Below, piece after piece: positions 1 to 8,398 of a stretch of DNA of 64,000 bases. Position 1 is the stretch's first letter. Each line of letters begins with the position of its first letter. The DNA is taken from positions 56,482-120,481 of the forward strand of contig JAYKIS010000003.1 in assembly GCA_035286125.1 (NCBI GenBank), written 5' to 3'. Below the pieces are notes generated by a model that was given only the letters and a program-made list of their open reading frames with translations, ran no database searches and was not told the origin of the DNA. This DNA is from VGJW01 sp035286125 (GTDB taxonomy: Bacteria; Cyanobacteriota; Sericytochromatia; S15B-MN24; VGJW01). Made by a program: the position numbers and the translations under genes.

Positions 1-535
1 CGATGCGAAACCGATGGCGAAGGCGGCCATCAGGAACCTGCACCACTGGCGCCCCTGTCCGCATCCTCGAGAACTCCCACCCCAGCAACAACACGGCCTG
101 TGCAAGGTTGAAGGATTCGCCCGGCCTGCGCGAAGGCAGGCGGACGCACTGGTCGCAACGCCGAAGCATCTCGGTGGAAAGGCCGTACTTTTCGGACCCG
201 AACAGCAGGGCAACACGCCCGGGCACGGTCCCCGCAAGCGCCACCGCCCCTTCAGGGTCCAGCGGCGGCAGGTCATCGGTCTTGGGGCGTGCCGAAGTCC
301 CGATCACCAGATCGCAGCCCTCGAGGGCCGACTCCAGATCTTCGGTCTCCCGGAAGCCATCCAGGACGTCGGGCACGTGGACGGCCATCATGCGGGCTTC
401 GGGCTGATTCTTCAGGCCAGATGAGCCCACGATCACGACGTCTGCCAGGCCGAGATGCGCGACTGCACGGGCAATCGACCCCAGATTCCCGGGCACGCCG
501 GGCTGATGCAGCACGATCCTCAGACGCTCACGCAT
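1..535 (-). CDS. TrmJ-like SpoU/TrmH family RNA 2'-O-methyltransferase (3' end cut by window edge)
   Basis: This gene is open from its start to the window edge, so about 178 codons are visible and the C-terminus is missing. SpoU/TrmH enzymes methylate ribose 2'-hydroxyls in tRNA or rRNA using S-adenosylmethionine bound in a trefoil knot. Visible family motifs are PGNLGSIARA near residue 14, with the catalytic Arg of motif 1, then LLFGSEKYGLS, then ESFNLAQAV. The last two are motifs 2 and 3 in the form typical of TrmJ, which modifies position 32 of tRNA. The ATG is preceded by a GGAGG tract five bases upstream. It is divergent from eda with 35 bp between the starts. The exact target nucleotide cannot be told from sequence. 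Confidence 0.9.
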   Translation of the reverse strand, partial: MRERLRIVLHQPGVPGNLGSIARAVAHLGLADVVIVGSSGLKNQPEARMMAVHVPDVLDGFRETEDLESALEGCDLVIGTSARPKTDDLPPLDPEGAVALAGTVPGRVALLFGSEKYGLSTEMLRRCDQCVRLPSRRPGESFNLAQAVLLLGWEFSRMRTGAPVVQVPDGRLRHRFRI

Positions 536-558
536 CGCGCCCTCCCAGGGACCAAAGG

Positions 559-564
559 TATCAT
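559..564 (+). promoter_or_regulatory. -10-like element TATCAT of eda, possibly leaderless
   Basis: TATCAT lies six bases before the eda ATG, so the expected transcription start falls on or next to the start codon. The eda start has only a weak AAAGG tract further upstream, which overlaps this position. No convincing -35 box is visible. The same arrangement recurs at three other genes in the window, which is the main reason to call it. Confidence 0.4.
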
Positions 565-570
565 GGACCC

Positions 571-1212
571 ATGGACCGGCGTGGGGAAGTTGCGGCTCGC
601 CTGGCTGGGGGCAAGCTTGTTGCGGTGCTGCGGACCGGCATGGCGGACGAGGCCATATGGCTTGGCGAATGCCTGCTCGATCTCGGTTGGCCGGCCATCG
701 AGGTGACGTGGACGATTCCCGATCCGGGCCGGGTACTACGCCATCTGGCGGAACGTGCACTCCAGGGAGCGACCCTGGTAGGTGCAGGCACGATTCGCAA
801 CAGACCCGATGCCCTCGAAGCCATTGCCGCCGGCGCCCGGTACCTGGTCAGTCCGGCGCGGCCCGCGGGACTGGCCGATTTGGCACACCACCATGACCTG
901 CCCGTCGTCCTCGGGGCCCTCACGCCCCACGAGATCCACGAGGCAATCGAGGAAGGGGCTGACTTCGTGAAGATTTTCCCCATCCACCGCGTTGGCGGGG
1001 CCGGGTACCTTCGTGACGTTCGCGCGCCGTTCCCCGACCTGCGAGCCTTCGCATCCGGGGGCATCGAGCCAGGTGATGCCGGAGCCTATCTGCAGGCGGG
1101 AGCGACCGTCGTCAGCCTGGGCCAGACCCTGACACCCGGCGACACCCTCGGTTGTCGCAGTGCCGAACGCGTGGCTGCGTGTGTGGCAACGGCCCGCGCA
1201 TCCCTCGCCTAG
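571..1212 (+). CDS. eda: KDPG/KHG aldolase family protein
   Basis: A 213-residue protein with the size and pattern of 2-keto-3-deoxy-6-phosphogluconate/4-hydroxy-2-oxoglutarate aldolases, class I enzymes that cleave the sugar acid to pyruvate and an aldehyde in the cytosol. Seen in sequence: VAVLRTGMADEA at the first beta strand, IEVTWTIPDP carrying the family Glu, LVGAGTIRN, and FVKIFPIHRVGG, whose Lys should form the Schiff base. The closing phosphate-site region reads VVSLGQTLTP, a little different from the usual glycine-rich version, so the natural substrate may not be KDPG. The ATG was chosen because the protein then begins where family members begin. Its stop overlaps the convergent response regulator by four bases. 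No Entner-Doudoroff partner (edd) is adjacent. Confidence 0.85.
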   Translation: MDRRGEVAARLAGGKLVAVLRTGMADEAIWLGECLLDLGWPAIEVTWTIPDPGRVLRHLAERALQGATLVGAGTIRNRPDALEAIAAGARYLVSPARPAGLADLAHHHDLPVVLGALTPHEIHEAIEEGADFVKIFPIHRVGGAGYLRDVRAPFPDLRAFASGGIEPGDAGAYLQAGATVVSLGQTLTPGDTLGCRSAERVAACVATARASLA

Positions 1213-1928
1213 CGTCCCCTCGGCCGCTCGGGATCCACCTCCAGGCGCAAGCCCTGCCCGCGAATCGACAGCAAATGCACGGGACGGGCGGGATCCGGCT
1301 CGACCAGCCGGCGCAGGCGCATCACGAAGTTGTCGATCGTGCGGGTGGCACCTCCGGAAGGAAATCCCCAGACCGCCTCCATCAAGGCATCGCGACCCAC
1401 GATCCGTCCCTTGGCCTCGAAAAGGTGGCGCAGCAGGCGCAATTCCAGAGAGGTCAACCGGACCTGTTCATCCCCACGCAACACCTCACCACGCGCGAAG
1501 TCCACCTCACATTGTCCGATGCGCAGCTTGCCAACGGCCTCGGCAGGGGCTTCCCGATGCCAATCCTGACGTCTGAGCAAGGATGAAATCCGAGCCAGCA
1601 ACTCCTCGAGGTTGAAGGGCTTGGTGACATAGTCATCCGCACCCACATGCAAGCCAAGGACCTTCTCTCGGTCGAAGCCTCGTGCCGTCAGCATCAGGAT
1701 AGGCGTGCGGACACCCGATGCGCGCCAGCCCCGGCACAGGTCGATGCCGCTCAAGCCCGGAAGCATGACGTCCAGCACGATCAGATCCGGATGGTCCCCT
1801 CCCCGGATCAACTGGTCGGCAGCCTCGCCGTCCACGACGACGGAGACCTCATGGCCCTCCGTGACAAGGTTGTAGCGCAAACCCTGGGCGATGTGCGCCT
1901 CATCCTCGACGATCAGGATTCTCGCCAT
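1209..1928 (-). CDS. OmpR/PhoB-type response regulator
   Basis: A 239-residue two-domain regulator. The receiver domain (residues 1-120) has the acidic pair around D9, the phospho-acceptor D53 in IVLDVMLPG, T81 and K103 in VTKPFNLEEL. A winged-helix DNA-binding domain follows from about residue 130 to 235, with the typical LTSLELRLLRHL helix. It should bind DNA after phosphorylation by the histidine kinase encoded just upstream, whose last 29 bases overlap this gene, so the two are translationally coupled. It lies at the end of a unit beginning with a large coiled-coil membrane sensor. The regulated genes are unknown. Confidence 0.93.
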   Translation of the reverse strand: MARILIVEDEAHIAQGLRYNLVTEGHEVSVVVDGEAADQLIRGGDHPDLIVLDVMLPGLSGIDLCRGWRASGVRTPILMLTARGFDREKVLGLHVGADDYVTKPFNLEELLARISSLLRRQDWHREAPAEAVGKLRIGQCEVDFARGEVLRGDEQVRLTSLELRLLRHLFEAKGRIVGRDALMEAVWGFPSGGATRTIDNFVMRLRRLVEPDPARPVHLLSIRGQGLRLEVDPERPRGR

Positions 1929-2862
1929 CCATCCTCCCTGGCAGGCTCACCGTGAAGACGGCCCCGCGTCCGACACCCGGACTCGCGGCCTCGATGTTTC
2001 CCCCCATGCCCACCACCATCGAGCGTGCGAGATAGAGGCCAAGGCCTATTCCCTTGCGCCGTCGCGTCATCTCGTCTCCCAACCTGACGAATCGACGGAA
2101 AATCCGACGCTCGTTGCCCGGAGCCCAACCGATACCCTGATCCGCAATCACGAGGGCAATCTGGCCTGGAACCTTGCCCTCGCGCAGCGTCAGGACCACC
2201 TCAATCCGATCATCGGGGCTGTACTTGACCGCATTCTCAAGCAGGTTCGTACAGACCAGATCGAGCGCATCGGCATCGGCGCGGACCCAGGCTTCGCGAT
2301 CCGGCAACCGGATGCAGGCATCCGCCAGTCGCAAACGCAGCCGCAGACGGCCGGTCAGGTCGGCAAGCAACTGGCGCATCGGCACATCTTCGAGTCGATA
2401 GGACCGCGAGCCGGCTTCAAGCCTGCCGGCCTCGAGGACGCGCTCGACCAGAATCTGCAAGCGGTCGCAGTCGTCGGCCATCATGCCCAGGAACATCCGG
2501 GCCTCGTCGGCAGGAACCTCCTTGCGCCTCAAGGTATCGAGCGCGAGGCGCAGAGACGTCAGGGGACTGCGGAACTCGTGGGTAACGGCGTCCATCACGT
2601 TCTGCTGCAGCTGGTTGGCCCTGATCTGCTGGGCAAGAAACACGACGTACAGGACCAACCCGGCAATAACGGCGAGGAAGAGCAGGGTTCCGGCCACCAG
2701 CATCAGCGTCCGGCCCCACGAACCCGGCTCGAAGACCCGTTGCCAGGTGCCGGAGTCCTGCAAAAGCGCGAGGTTCCAAGTCGTGCCCAGCAGGATGACG
2801 ATCAGGATCAGCAGGACCCCGAAGACAATCGGGGGCACGATGGACTGGCGCCACGCCCTCAT
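1900..2862 (-). CDS. Membrane sensor histidine kinase
   Basis: 320 residues. Two transmembrane helices (about 8-27 and 53-77) flank only about 25 residues of external sequence, and there is no HAMP domain, so it probably senses within the membrane or through a partner. The dimerisation/phosphoacceptor helix has H95 in AVTHEFRSPLTSL. The ATPase part shows the N box NLLENAVKYS, a G1-like DQGIGW, an F-box region and the G2 motif GIGLGLYLA. It is cotranscribed with the downstream response regulator by a 29-base overlap. It follows the coiled-coil sensor gene by 19 bp, so that protein is a candidate signal input. No clear ribosome site precedes the ATG, consistent with coupled translation. Confidence 0.92.
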   Translation of the reverse strand: MRAWRQSIVPPIVFGVLLILIVILLGTTWNLALLQDSGTWQRVFEPGSWGRTLMLVAGTLLFLAVIAGLVLYVVFLAQQIRANQLQQNVMDAVTHEFRSPLTSLRLALDTLRRKEVPADEARMFLGMMADDCDRLQILVERVLEAGRLEAGSRSYRLEDVPMRQLLADLTGRLRLRLRLADACIRLPDREAWVRADADALDLVCTNLLENAVKYSPDDRIEVVLTLREGKVPGQIALVIADQGIGWAPGNERRIFRRFVRLGDEMTRRRKGIGLGLYLARSMVVGMGGNIEAASPGVGRGAVFTVSLPGRMDGENPDRRG

Positions 2863-2881
2863 CGGTTGGCCCGGTCAGGCT

Positions 2882-5581
2882 TCAGGAGCCCGGCCGCCGC
2901 TTGCGCAGCGTATCCTCTGCTGACTCACGGTCGCGCCCCATGAGGCGCCCCCAGAGGTCAATCGGGCGCTCCTCGCCGGGGGGCGGCGGAGGAGTCAGGG
3001 GTGGCTGGACCTGCTGGGCATGCATGCTGGGCGTCGGCGCCTGTTGGACGGGCCTGGTGTCAGACAGGCCACGAGCCTGCCCCTTGAGCCAGTCAATCTC
3101 CTGCATCGTGCGCGACTCGGCCTGATGGACCGTCTGGTTGAGACTCTGCATCAACTGGAGCACCTGTTGCACACGCTGCGCGAGGCGTTGGTTCTCCTGC
3201 TGCAAGGTGATGAACTGAATCTGTTGCTGTTCCAGCATCGGCGTGGCCTGGTGGACGTGGCTCAGTTCGCGTTGGACCTGCTGCAACAACTGCTGACGAT
3301 CCTCGCGCTGGTCGCGGATCATCTGGTCCATCCTGCCGCGCAACTCCTCGACCTCTCGGTCCCGCTGGGCAAGCAGTGCCCTGAGATCCGTGACTTCCTG
3401 ACGCATCTGCCCCAGCTGTCCCTGGGGCACCAGGCGATCATGCACCTGGCGCAGGGATTCCCGCTGGTGAATCTCGGCCTGCAGAATCTGCTGCCCGACA
3501 CCATCCAGATCCCGGCCCAGTTGCTCCATTCGGCCTGCCGCGTGGACCGAAAGCTCCTCGAGCCTGGTGGCGAACTGCTGGACCATCCGCTCGATCTCCC
3601 GCCGTCCGGCGCGATCTTCTTCACGGGCATCGTCGACGTGCTGACGCCGCTGGGCGGCCTCATCCCCTAACTCGGCCCGTAGTTGGCGCCGCGCCTCGTC
3701 CACGGCCTTCCGCAACTCGGCAAGCTCGCCACGCAGCATCTCGAACTCGGCGCGACTGTGGTCGGCAGCCTGCCTGAGCGCCTGCCCGACGCCATCGACC
3801 CGGGTTCCCATGGCCTCGACACCGGCCTCCTGGTTGGCCATGCGGCGCGCCATCGCCTCAGCCTGCTCGCGAAGGCGCAGTTCGGCCTCGGTCGATTTGG
3901 CGTCCGTACCGCGCCAGCGCAGTTCCACGGCAGCAAGATCCTGATCGAAACGCCCAAGTCGGGCATGCTGCTCCGCCAAGTCGCGCTCGCGCGCCTCCTG
4001 AAGGTCCTGGAAACGTCCCAGCAGTTCCTTGAAGCCGGAACGCTGAGCCTCAGTCGCCTCATGGGTCTTGCGCTCCAGGTCTTCCACGTTGCCCAGCATC
4101 CGCTGGAAGAGGCGATCCAGGCCGCGCTCGAGTACGCGGTCCAATTCACCCCGCGTGACAAGAACCTCTTCAGGCCGGACCCCACGGCGAACGCCCTGTG
4201 GCACCGGGGGCTGCTCCCCCCGCGCACGCGCCTTGAGCTCCTCGGCAACGGGCCTTGGCGGTGGCGCCACCGACAAGTCCAGGTCCTGAAGATCGACCTC
4301 CGTCATATCCAGCCCTGCGGCCTCCGGCGTCCCCTGCGCCTCAGGCGAACCGACGGCAGCGCCTTCGTCATCCTGTACACGGGCGGCAGACGCAGCCGGA
4401 ACCAGGCCCTCGAGGGGATCCCCCTCGTCACGAGCCAACGCATCCAGGTAATCCACGGCCCCCATGTCCGGAACCTGGGTCCGGCCATGCTTCCGACGGC
4501 GCTGCTTGCGACGCTGGCGACGGCCATGCGCCAGGAGAAAGCCACCGACGACCACCGCAAGACCAAGTGGAGCCGCCACCATCCAACGTTCCCGGACCAT
4601 CGCGAGGACATTGCGGGACGGGGCGGCCTGGACCAAGGCCGGCTCAGGAAGCGACAGACTGCGTTCCGCCCCCTCGGGCAAGGTATCGGCCTGGATGACC
4701 AGATAAAGGGGCAGAACCCCTACGGGTGCAACCTGAAATTGCTTGCCCGTCGCCTTGACTTCGGTCTGACCAGAGGGCATCAGGCCACGGAAGACGGCAG
4801 CCTGGTCACGGGACAGAAGGCCCGAATGGACAACCGCCTCGCCCTCGCGATCGAGAAGCACCGAGCGCGCACCGGCCGGTGTCGCCTCGATGGCCTTGGC
4901 CAGATCCATCCAGGGCACGACGGTCGCCACGACTCCCTGCTGGGCACCAGGCACCGCAATCAACAGGCCATCGGGGACAGGCATGGTCAACGAACCGGAA
5001 CGCGCCTCCTCCAGCCTGGCAACCTCGAGCCCGCTCTCCTGAGCCGGGATCGAGCGCCAGCCAGAACCGGACTTCTGGTAGAAGACCAAGGGCAGCGCGG
5101 CACCCGCCGGACCAACCACGCGGGGCATCTTGCCCTCGAACCCCGCAGCACCCAGGGCTGCGGCCTCCTGCAGACGCAGTTCGATGCGACGAACCCACGC
5201 ATCGAGCTCCTCAGCGAGGTCTGCCGCAAGGGCACGCTCCTCGGGATCGGAAGCATCCCCTTCGGCCCGCGCCCCCTTGCCCGGCGACGCCAATTCCTGC
5301 TGACCGACAGCCGACCGCCCGGAGGCGGCCTCCGTCACGCTGGCACCACCCGAGAGATCAGGCGCGGAACCGGACGCGGGGGGGGCGGCCAGTTCCGCAG
5401 CAGGAGCAGCATCGGGCACCGTGAGGGTGGCCGGACGCTCCCCCGCGCGGACTGTCGCGCCCGGGACCGGACGCAGGGGCTCGGCCAAGACCGGCATCGC
5501 GACCATCGGCACCGTGCCCGCAAGGACGAGCCACCCCGCAGCCTTGCCGGCCCAGCACAGCCCAGACCATCCCGCTCGCAT
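2882..5581 (-). CDS. Large membrane protein with extracytoplasmic sensor-like region and long cytoplasmic coiled coil
   Basis: 899 residues. The N-terminus is a signal sequence ending near residue 33, followed by an Ala/Pro/Ser-rich linker. Residues 115-330 look like a Cache-type extracytoplasmic fold (PMDLAKAI-like and VLLDREGEAVVHSG segments). One transmembrane helix (334-351) is followed by a very basic stretch. Most of the cytoplasmic part (about 480-820) is an uninterrupted charged coiled coil rich in Gln, Glu and Arg, and the tail is proline-rich. The layout recalls chemoreceptors, but I do not see the conserved signalling hairpin, so it is not a standard methyl-accepting protein. GGAGGT stands seven bases before the ATG. 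It precedes the kinase and regulator genes and may feed that pathway. The function is unknown. Confidence 0.8.
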   Translation of the reverse strand: MRAGWSGLCWAGKAAGWLVLAGTVPMVAMPVLAEPLRPVPGATVRAGERPATLTVPDAAPAAELAAPPASGSAPDLSGGASVTEAASGRSAVGQQELASPGKGARAEGDASDPEERALAADLAEELDAWVRRIELRLQEAAALGAAGFEGKMPRVVGPAGAALPLVFYQKSGSGWRSIPAQESGLEVARLEEARSGSLTMPVPDGLLIAVPGAQQGVVATVVPWMDLAKAIEATPAGARSVLLDREGEAVVHSGLLSRDQAAVFRGLMPSGQTEVKATGKQFQVAPVGVLPLYLVIQADTLPEGAERSLSLPEPALVQAAPSRNVLAMVRERWMVAAPLGLAVVVGGFLLAHGRRQRRKQRRRKHGRTQVPDMGAVDYLDALARDEGDPLEGLVPAASAARVQDDEGAAVGSPEAQGTPEAAGLDMTEVDLQDLDLSVAPPPRPVAEELKARARGEQPPVPQGVRRGVRPEEVLVTRGELDRVLERGLDRLFQRMLGNVEDLERKTHEATEAQRSGFKELLGRFQDLQEARERDLAEQHARLGRFDQDLAAVELRWRGTDAKSTEAELRLREQAEAMARRMANQEAGVEAMGTRVDGVGQALRQAADHSRAEFEMLRGELAELRKAVDEARRQLRAELGDEAAQRRQHVDDAREEDRAGRREIERMVQQFATRLEELSVHAAGRMEQLGRDLDGVGQQILQAEIHQRESLRQVHDRLVPQGQLGQMRQEVTDLRALLAQRDREVEELRGRMDQMIRDQREDRQQLLQQVQRELSHVHQATPMLEQQQIQFITLQQENQRLAQRVQQVLQLMQSLNQTVHQAESRTMQEIDWLKGQARGLSDTRPVQQAPTPSMHAQQVQPPLTPPPPPGEERPIDLWGRLMGRDRESAEDTLRKRRPGS

Positions 5582-5669
5582 GTCGAAACCTCCGGATATT
5601 CCAGACCATCATGCGGAGGCGGGTGCGAGCAGGCGGTATGCTCCGTCACCCCTATCGTACCCGCAGGTG

Positions 5670-5942
5670 TCAGGTTCCCCGAAGCGTCCCCAGGTAGAGC
5701 AGGCTCGTCAGTTTGCCCGATTCGGCCTCGGAGAGGGCCCAACGGAGGTCCTCCTCGCCAGCGTAGGCCTGGACGGTGCAGCGCCCGCCCAGCACGAAAT
5801 CCAGCAACTGGCCCTGAGCGTCCTGATCCTCGATGCGGCCCGCGTGGAAGGCATCACGAATGGCGGCTACCTCGGGCGAGCAGGACAGTTGGTAGGCCAA
5901 CTCCTCGAGCGGGATTCGGTGCGTACGGGTTACCAGAGGCAT
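5670..5942 (-). CDS. Hypothetical 90-residue cytosolic protein
   Basis: A small acidic protein with no signal peptide or membrane helix and no motif I recognise. The ATG was chosen because AGGGAG lies seven bases upstream and because this start falls ten bases after the stop of the preceding gene. A longer reading of the frame would overlap that gene. It contains one Cys in the N-terminal third and one in LGGRCTVQAY. It is the last gene before an 88-bp gap leading to the coiled-coil sensor gene, so it may end the rimO-pgsA-upp-cinA-nth transcript. Confidence 0.65.
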   Translation of the reverse strand: MPLVTRTHRIPLEELAYQLSCSPEVAAIRDAFHAGRIEDQDAQGQLLDFVLGGRCTVQAYAGEEDLRWALSEAESGKLTSLLYLGTLRGT

Positions 5943-5952
5943 GACGTCTCCC

Positions 5953-6507
5953 TCACGGCCGACGGGTTGGCACTGCCCCGGCAAGGCTGGTGGCTGACGC
6001 CCGCCAATAGAGCGTACCCGCGTGGGTGGCGAGGCCATCGCGCAGGCTCGAAGGCGGCTCCTCGAGCAACTCCAGCGCAATACGCGCACCCCGCAGATCA
6101 AGGGTCGGCATCCGGACGCCCCCGTGGCGGATCCGATCCCGCATGCCGAGCAGCATCTGGTTCAGCGTCTCACCGTGACGAAGTCCCGTGGCCTCGACGA
6201 GCAACCGGGCGAGGATGCCGATCGGCACTTGGTCCCCGACCTGCTCCGGCCACTCGACCTCGACGACTTGTTCGCGCAGGATTCCGCGTGCGGGGTTTGC
6301 CCGAACCGCGACCACGAGGCCCGCGATGCGCCCCGCCCACATTCGGGAAGGTGCCATACCCGGCACGTCATGCATCGTGGCCAGGGGCAATGCCTTGAGA
6401 TATCGGTCCAACAGCCCCACGTCCCTGCCGAGTCTCGCCTCGGCAGGTCGCGCCATCGCGGCAAGCACGAGGGCCACCGCCAGGACCGCCCGTTTCCGGA
6501 CCCTCAA
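5953..6507 (-). CDS. Hypothetical secreted protein, 184 residues, TTG start
   Basis: The protein begins with a short basic segment and a hydrophobic run (KRAVLAVALVLAAMARPAEA), a likely signal peptide cleaved after AEA near residue 24. The mature part has no recognisable catalytic motif. A weak resemblance to stretches of secreted SH3-like or extracellular assembly proteins is not enough for a name. The TTG start is supported because its last two bases and the next A form the TGA stop of nth (TTGA junction). The same junction type joins nth to cinA. A GGGGGC tract lies upstream. Function unknown. Confidence 0.65.
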   Translation of the reverse strand: MRVRKRAVLAVALVLAAMARPAEARLGRDVGLLDRYLKALPLATMHDVPGMAPSRMWAGRIAGLVVAVRANPARGILREQVVEVEWPEQVGDQVPIGILARLLVEATGLRHGETLNQMLLGMRDRIRHGGVRMPTLDLRGARIALELLEEPPSSLRDGLATHAGTLYWRASATSLAGAVPTRRP

Positions 6508-7154
6508 GGAACCGCCCCCGGACAGTCTGCTGCCAGCGAACACGACGCACAGCGCGGCTTTCGGGCCATACAGACCCTGCGCCCGTGCAGGATCAGCCAA
6601 TGGTGCCCTTCGGCCCAGGATTCCCGCGGGAGTCGAAGCTCCAGATCCTCCTCGACGCCCAACACATCCCCGGCCCGCGACAAGCCAAGGCGCCGGGCCA
6701 CCCGGAAGACATGGGTGTCGACGGCCAGTGCGGGCACACCGAAGGCCTGCGCCAGGACGACATTGGCGGTTTTCCTGCCCACTCCCGGGAGGGCCTCCAG
6801 CGCCTCACGGGAATCCGGTACCTCGCCCTGGTGGTGTTCCACGAGCATGCCCGCCATCGCCACGAGGTTCCTGGACTTGGCGGGCCAGAGGCCGCAGGAG
6901 CGGATGAGGTCGGCCACCTCGGCGACGTCCGCCGAGGCGAGGGCGTGGGCATCGGGAAACCTTCGGAACAGGCCGGGCGTGACCAGATTGACACGGACAT
7001 CCGTGCACTGTGCCGAAAGAATCACGGCACACAGCAGTTCGTAGGGATTGCCGAAGACCAACTCCGTTCGCGCATCCGGGTAGGCGTCGGCCAAGGCCTG
7101 CCAGACACGCGCGACTCGCGCCCGTTCGTCGGGACGTGGACGCCAGCGCTTCAA
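6504..7154 (-). CDS. nth: Endonuclease III (DNA glycosylase/AP lyase)
   Basis: A 216-residue base-excision repair enzyme that removes oxidised pyrimidines and cuts the abasic site. The helix-hairpin-helix LPGVGRKTA contains the catalytic Lys, and VDTHVFR contains the catalytic Asp. The C-terminal iron-sulfur loop has the exact spacing C-x6-C-x2-C-x5-C (CMARKPRCASCSLAADC). Translation most likely starts at TTG, whose last bases form the stop of cinA (TTGA overlap). This gives the usual family length, whereas any upstream start would extend deep into cinA. No ATG lies nearby. Confidence 0.95.
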   Translation of the reverse strand: MKRWRPRPDERARVARVWQALADAYPDARTELVFGNPYELLCAVILSAQCTDVRVNLVTPGLFRRFPDAHALASADVAEVADLIRSCGLWPAKSRNLVAMAGMLVEHHQGEVPDSREALEALPGVGRKTANVVLAQAFGVPALAVDTHVFRVARRLGLSRAGDVLGVEEDLELRLPRESWAEGHHWLILHGRRVCMARKPRCASCSLAADCPGAVP

Positions 7155-8398
7155 GGCTGCGGCCCCATGGCCAGCCAGAGCGCGCGCAGGGCGGACCGTG
7201 CCGCCCGCAACTTGACAGCCGCTCGATCGACACCGGGGAAGCGATGGGTCCAACTGCCGCAAAATCCATCCGGACCTTCGAGGGCCAGATGAACCAACCC
7301 TGCTTCCTCGCCCGGGCGGCCACCCTCCGGCCCGGCCCATCCCGTCGTTGCCAGACCCCACGTCGCACCATGCAACGCGCGGGCCTGCCGTGCCATGGCC
7401 TGGCTGACCTCGGGGCTGACGTGGCCCGCACGCGCAACCAGTTCCGGGTCCAACCCCAGTTGCCGCGTCTTGTGACCCACGGAGTAGGCGACTGCCCCAC
7501 CCAGGAACCAGGCGGAACTGCCGGGAACATCCGTCAACAGGCTGGCGAGAAGTCCACCCGTGACACTCTCGGCGGTGGCCAGGGTTTCGCCGCGCTGGCC
7601 AAGGCGCCTTGCCACGGCGTCCGCCAACGCATCGTCGCCCTCGCCATGCACCAGGTCCCCGAGTCGCAGCCGGACCCCGGCCACGAGCGAGGCCAATCTC
7701 TCCTCCGCAACCAGGGGTTCTGCCGCCGCCACGGCTATGTGGACCTCGACCTCACCCTCGCCGGCATAGGTGCCGAGGCGACATGCCGGATCATCGAACA
7801 GCACGGCGATGCGATCGGCGACCTCCCGCTCACCGGCGCCGGAGGTGCGCAGGACGTGCAACGCGACGTGCTGGTCGGAACCGGAGCGCAAGCATGGCAG
7901 GACCTCACCAAGCCACATGCGCCTGAACTCCGCAGGCACACCGGGAAGCGCCCAGATTTCGAGTCCCGTCGGACCGACCAGATGGAACCCCGGGGCCGTC
8001 CCTACCGGGTTCGGCAGCACCGCAGCCCCCCTGGGCAGGGTCGCAAGCCTCGTGTCGGCTTCCACAAGCTCGCGCCGCCTCAAGGCCACCTGACGCACCA
8101 CCTGCGCGTGGGCTATGGGATGGAGCTCGAGCGGAACCCCTGCCCAGGCCGCCACACCCTCGCGCGTCAGGTCATCGGGCGTAGGCCCGAGGCCACCAGT
8201 CAGGACGACACCCCTGACGCCTGCGGCCGACTCCGCCTCCAGCGCGGCCCGAATGGCCAAAACGTCGTCGGAGACCACCCGCGCTGAACGCAACGGCAGG
8301 CCATGCACCGCGAGATCACGCCCCACCTGTACCAAGTGGCGATCGAGGACGCGCCCCGTCAGCAGTTCATCACCGATGGCGACGAAGGCAAGGCTCAC
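7151..8398 (-). CDS. cinA: CinA family protein (MoCF-like domain plus nicotinamide-nucleotide amidase)
   Basis: 415 residues, the normal two-domain length. The N-terminal COG1058 domain (about 1-165) has AIGDELLTGR and TGGLGPTPDD, typical of ADP-ribose pyrophosphatase-type CinA domains. The C-terminal domain (about 255-410) has ATAESVTGG, GGAVAYS and TTGWAGPEGG, matching PncC, which recycles nicotinamide mononucleotide to nicotinate mononucleotide. In PncC the residue after AES is usually Cys or Leu; here it is Val. The GTG start forms a GTGA overlap with the upp stop. cinA next to pgsA is a common Terrabacteria arrangement, but here upp separates them and recA is absent. Confidence 0.94.
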   Translation of the reverse strand: MSLAFVAIGDELLTGRVLDRHLVQVGRDLAVHGLPLRSARVVSDDVLAIRAALEAESAAGVRGVVLTGGLGPTPDDLTREGVAAWAGVPLELHPIAHAQVVRQVALRRRELVEADTRLATLPRGAAVLPNPVGTAPGFHLVGPTGLEIWALPGVPAEFRRMWLGEVLPCLRSGSDQHVALHVLRTSGAGEREVADRIAVLFDDPACRLGTYAGEGEVEVHIAVAAAEPLVAEERLASLVAGVRLRLGDLVHGEGDDALADAVARRLGQRGETLATAESVTGGLLASLLTDVPGSSAWFLGGAVAYSVGHKTRQLGLDPELVARAGHVSPEVSQAMARQARALHGATWGLATTGWAGPEGGRPGEEAGLVHLALEGPDGFCGSWTHRFPGVDRAAVKLRAARSALRALWLAMGPQP

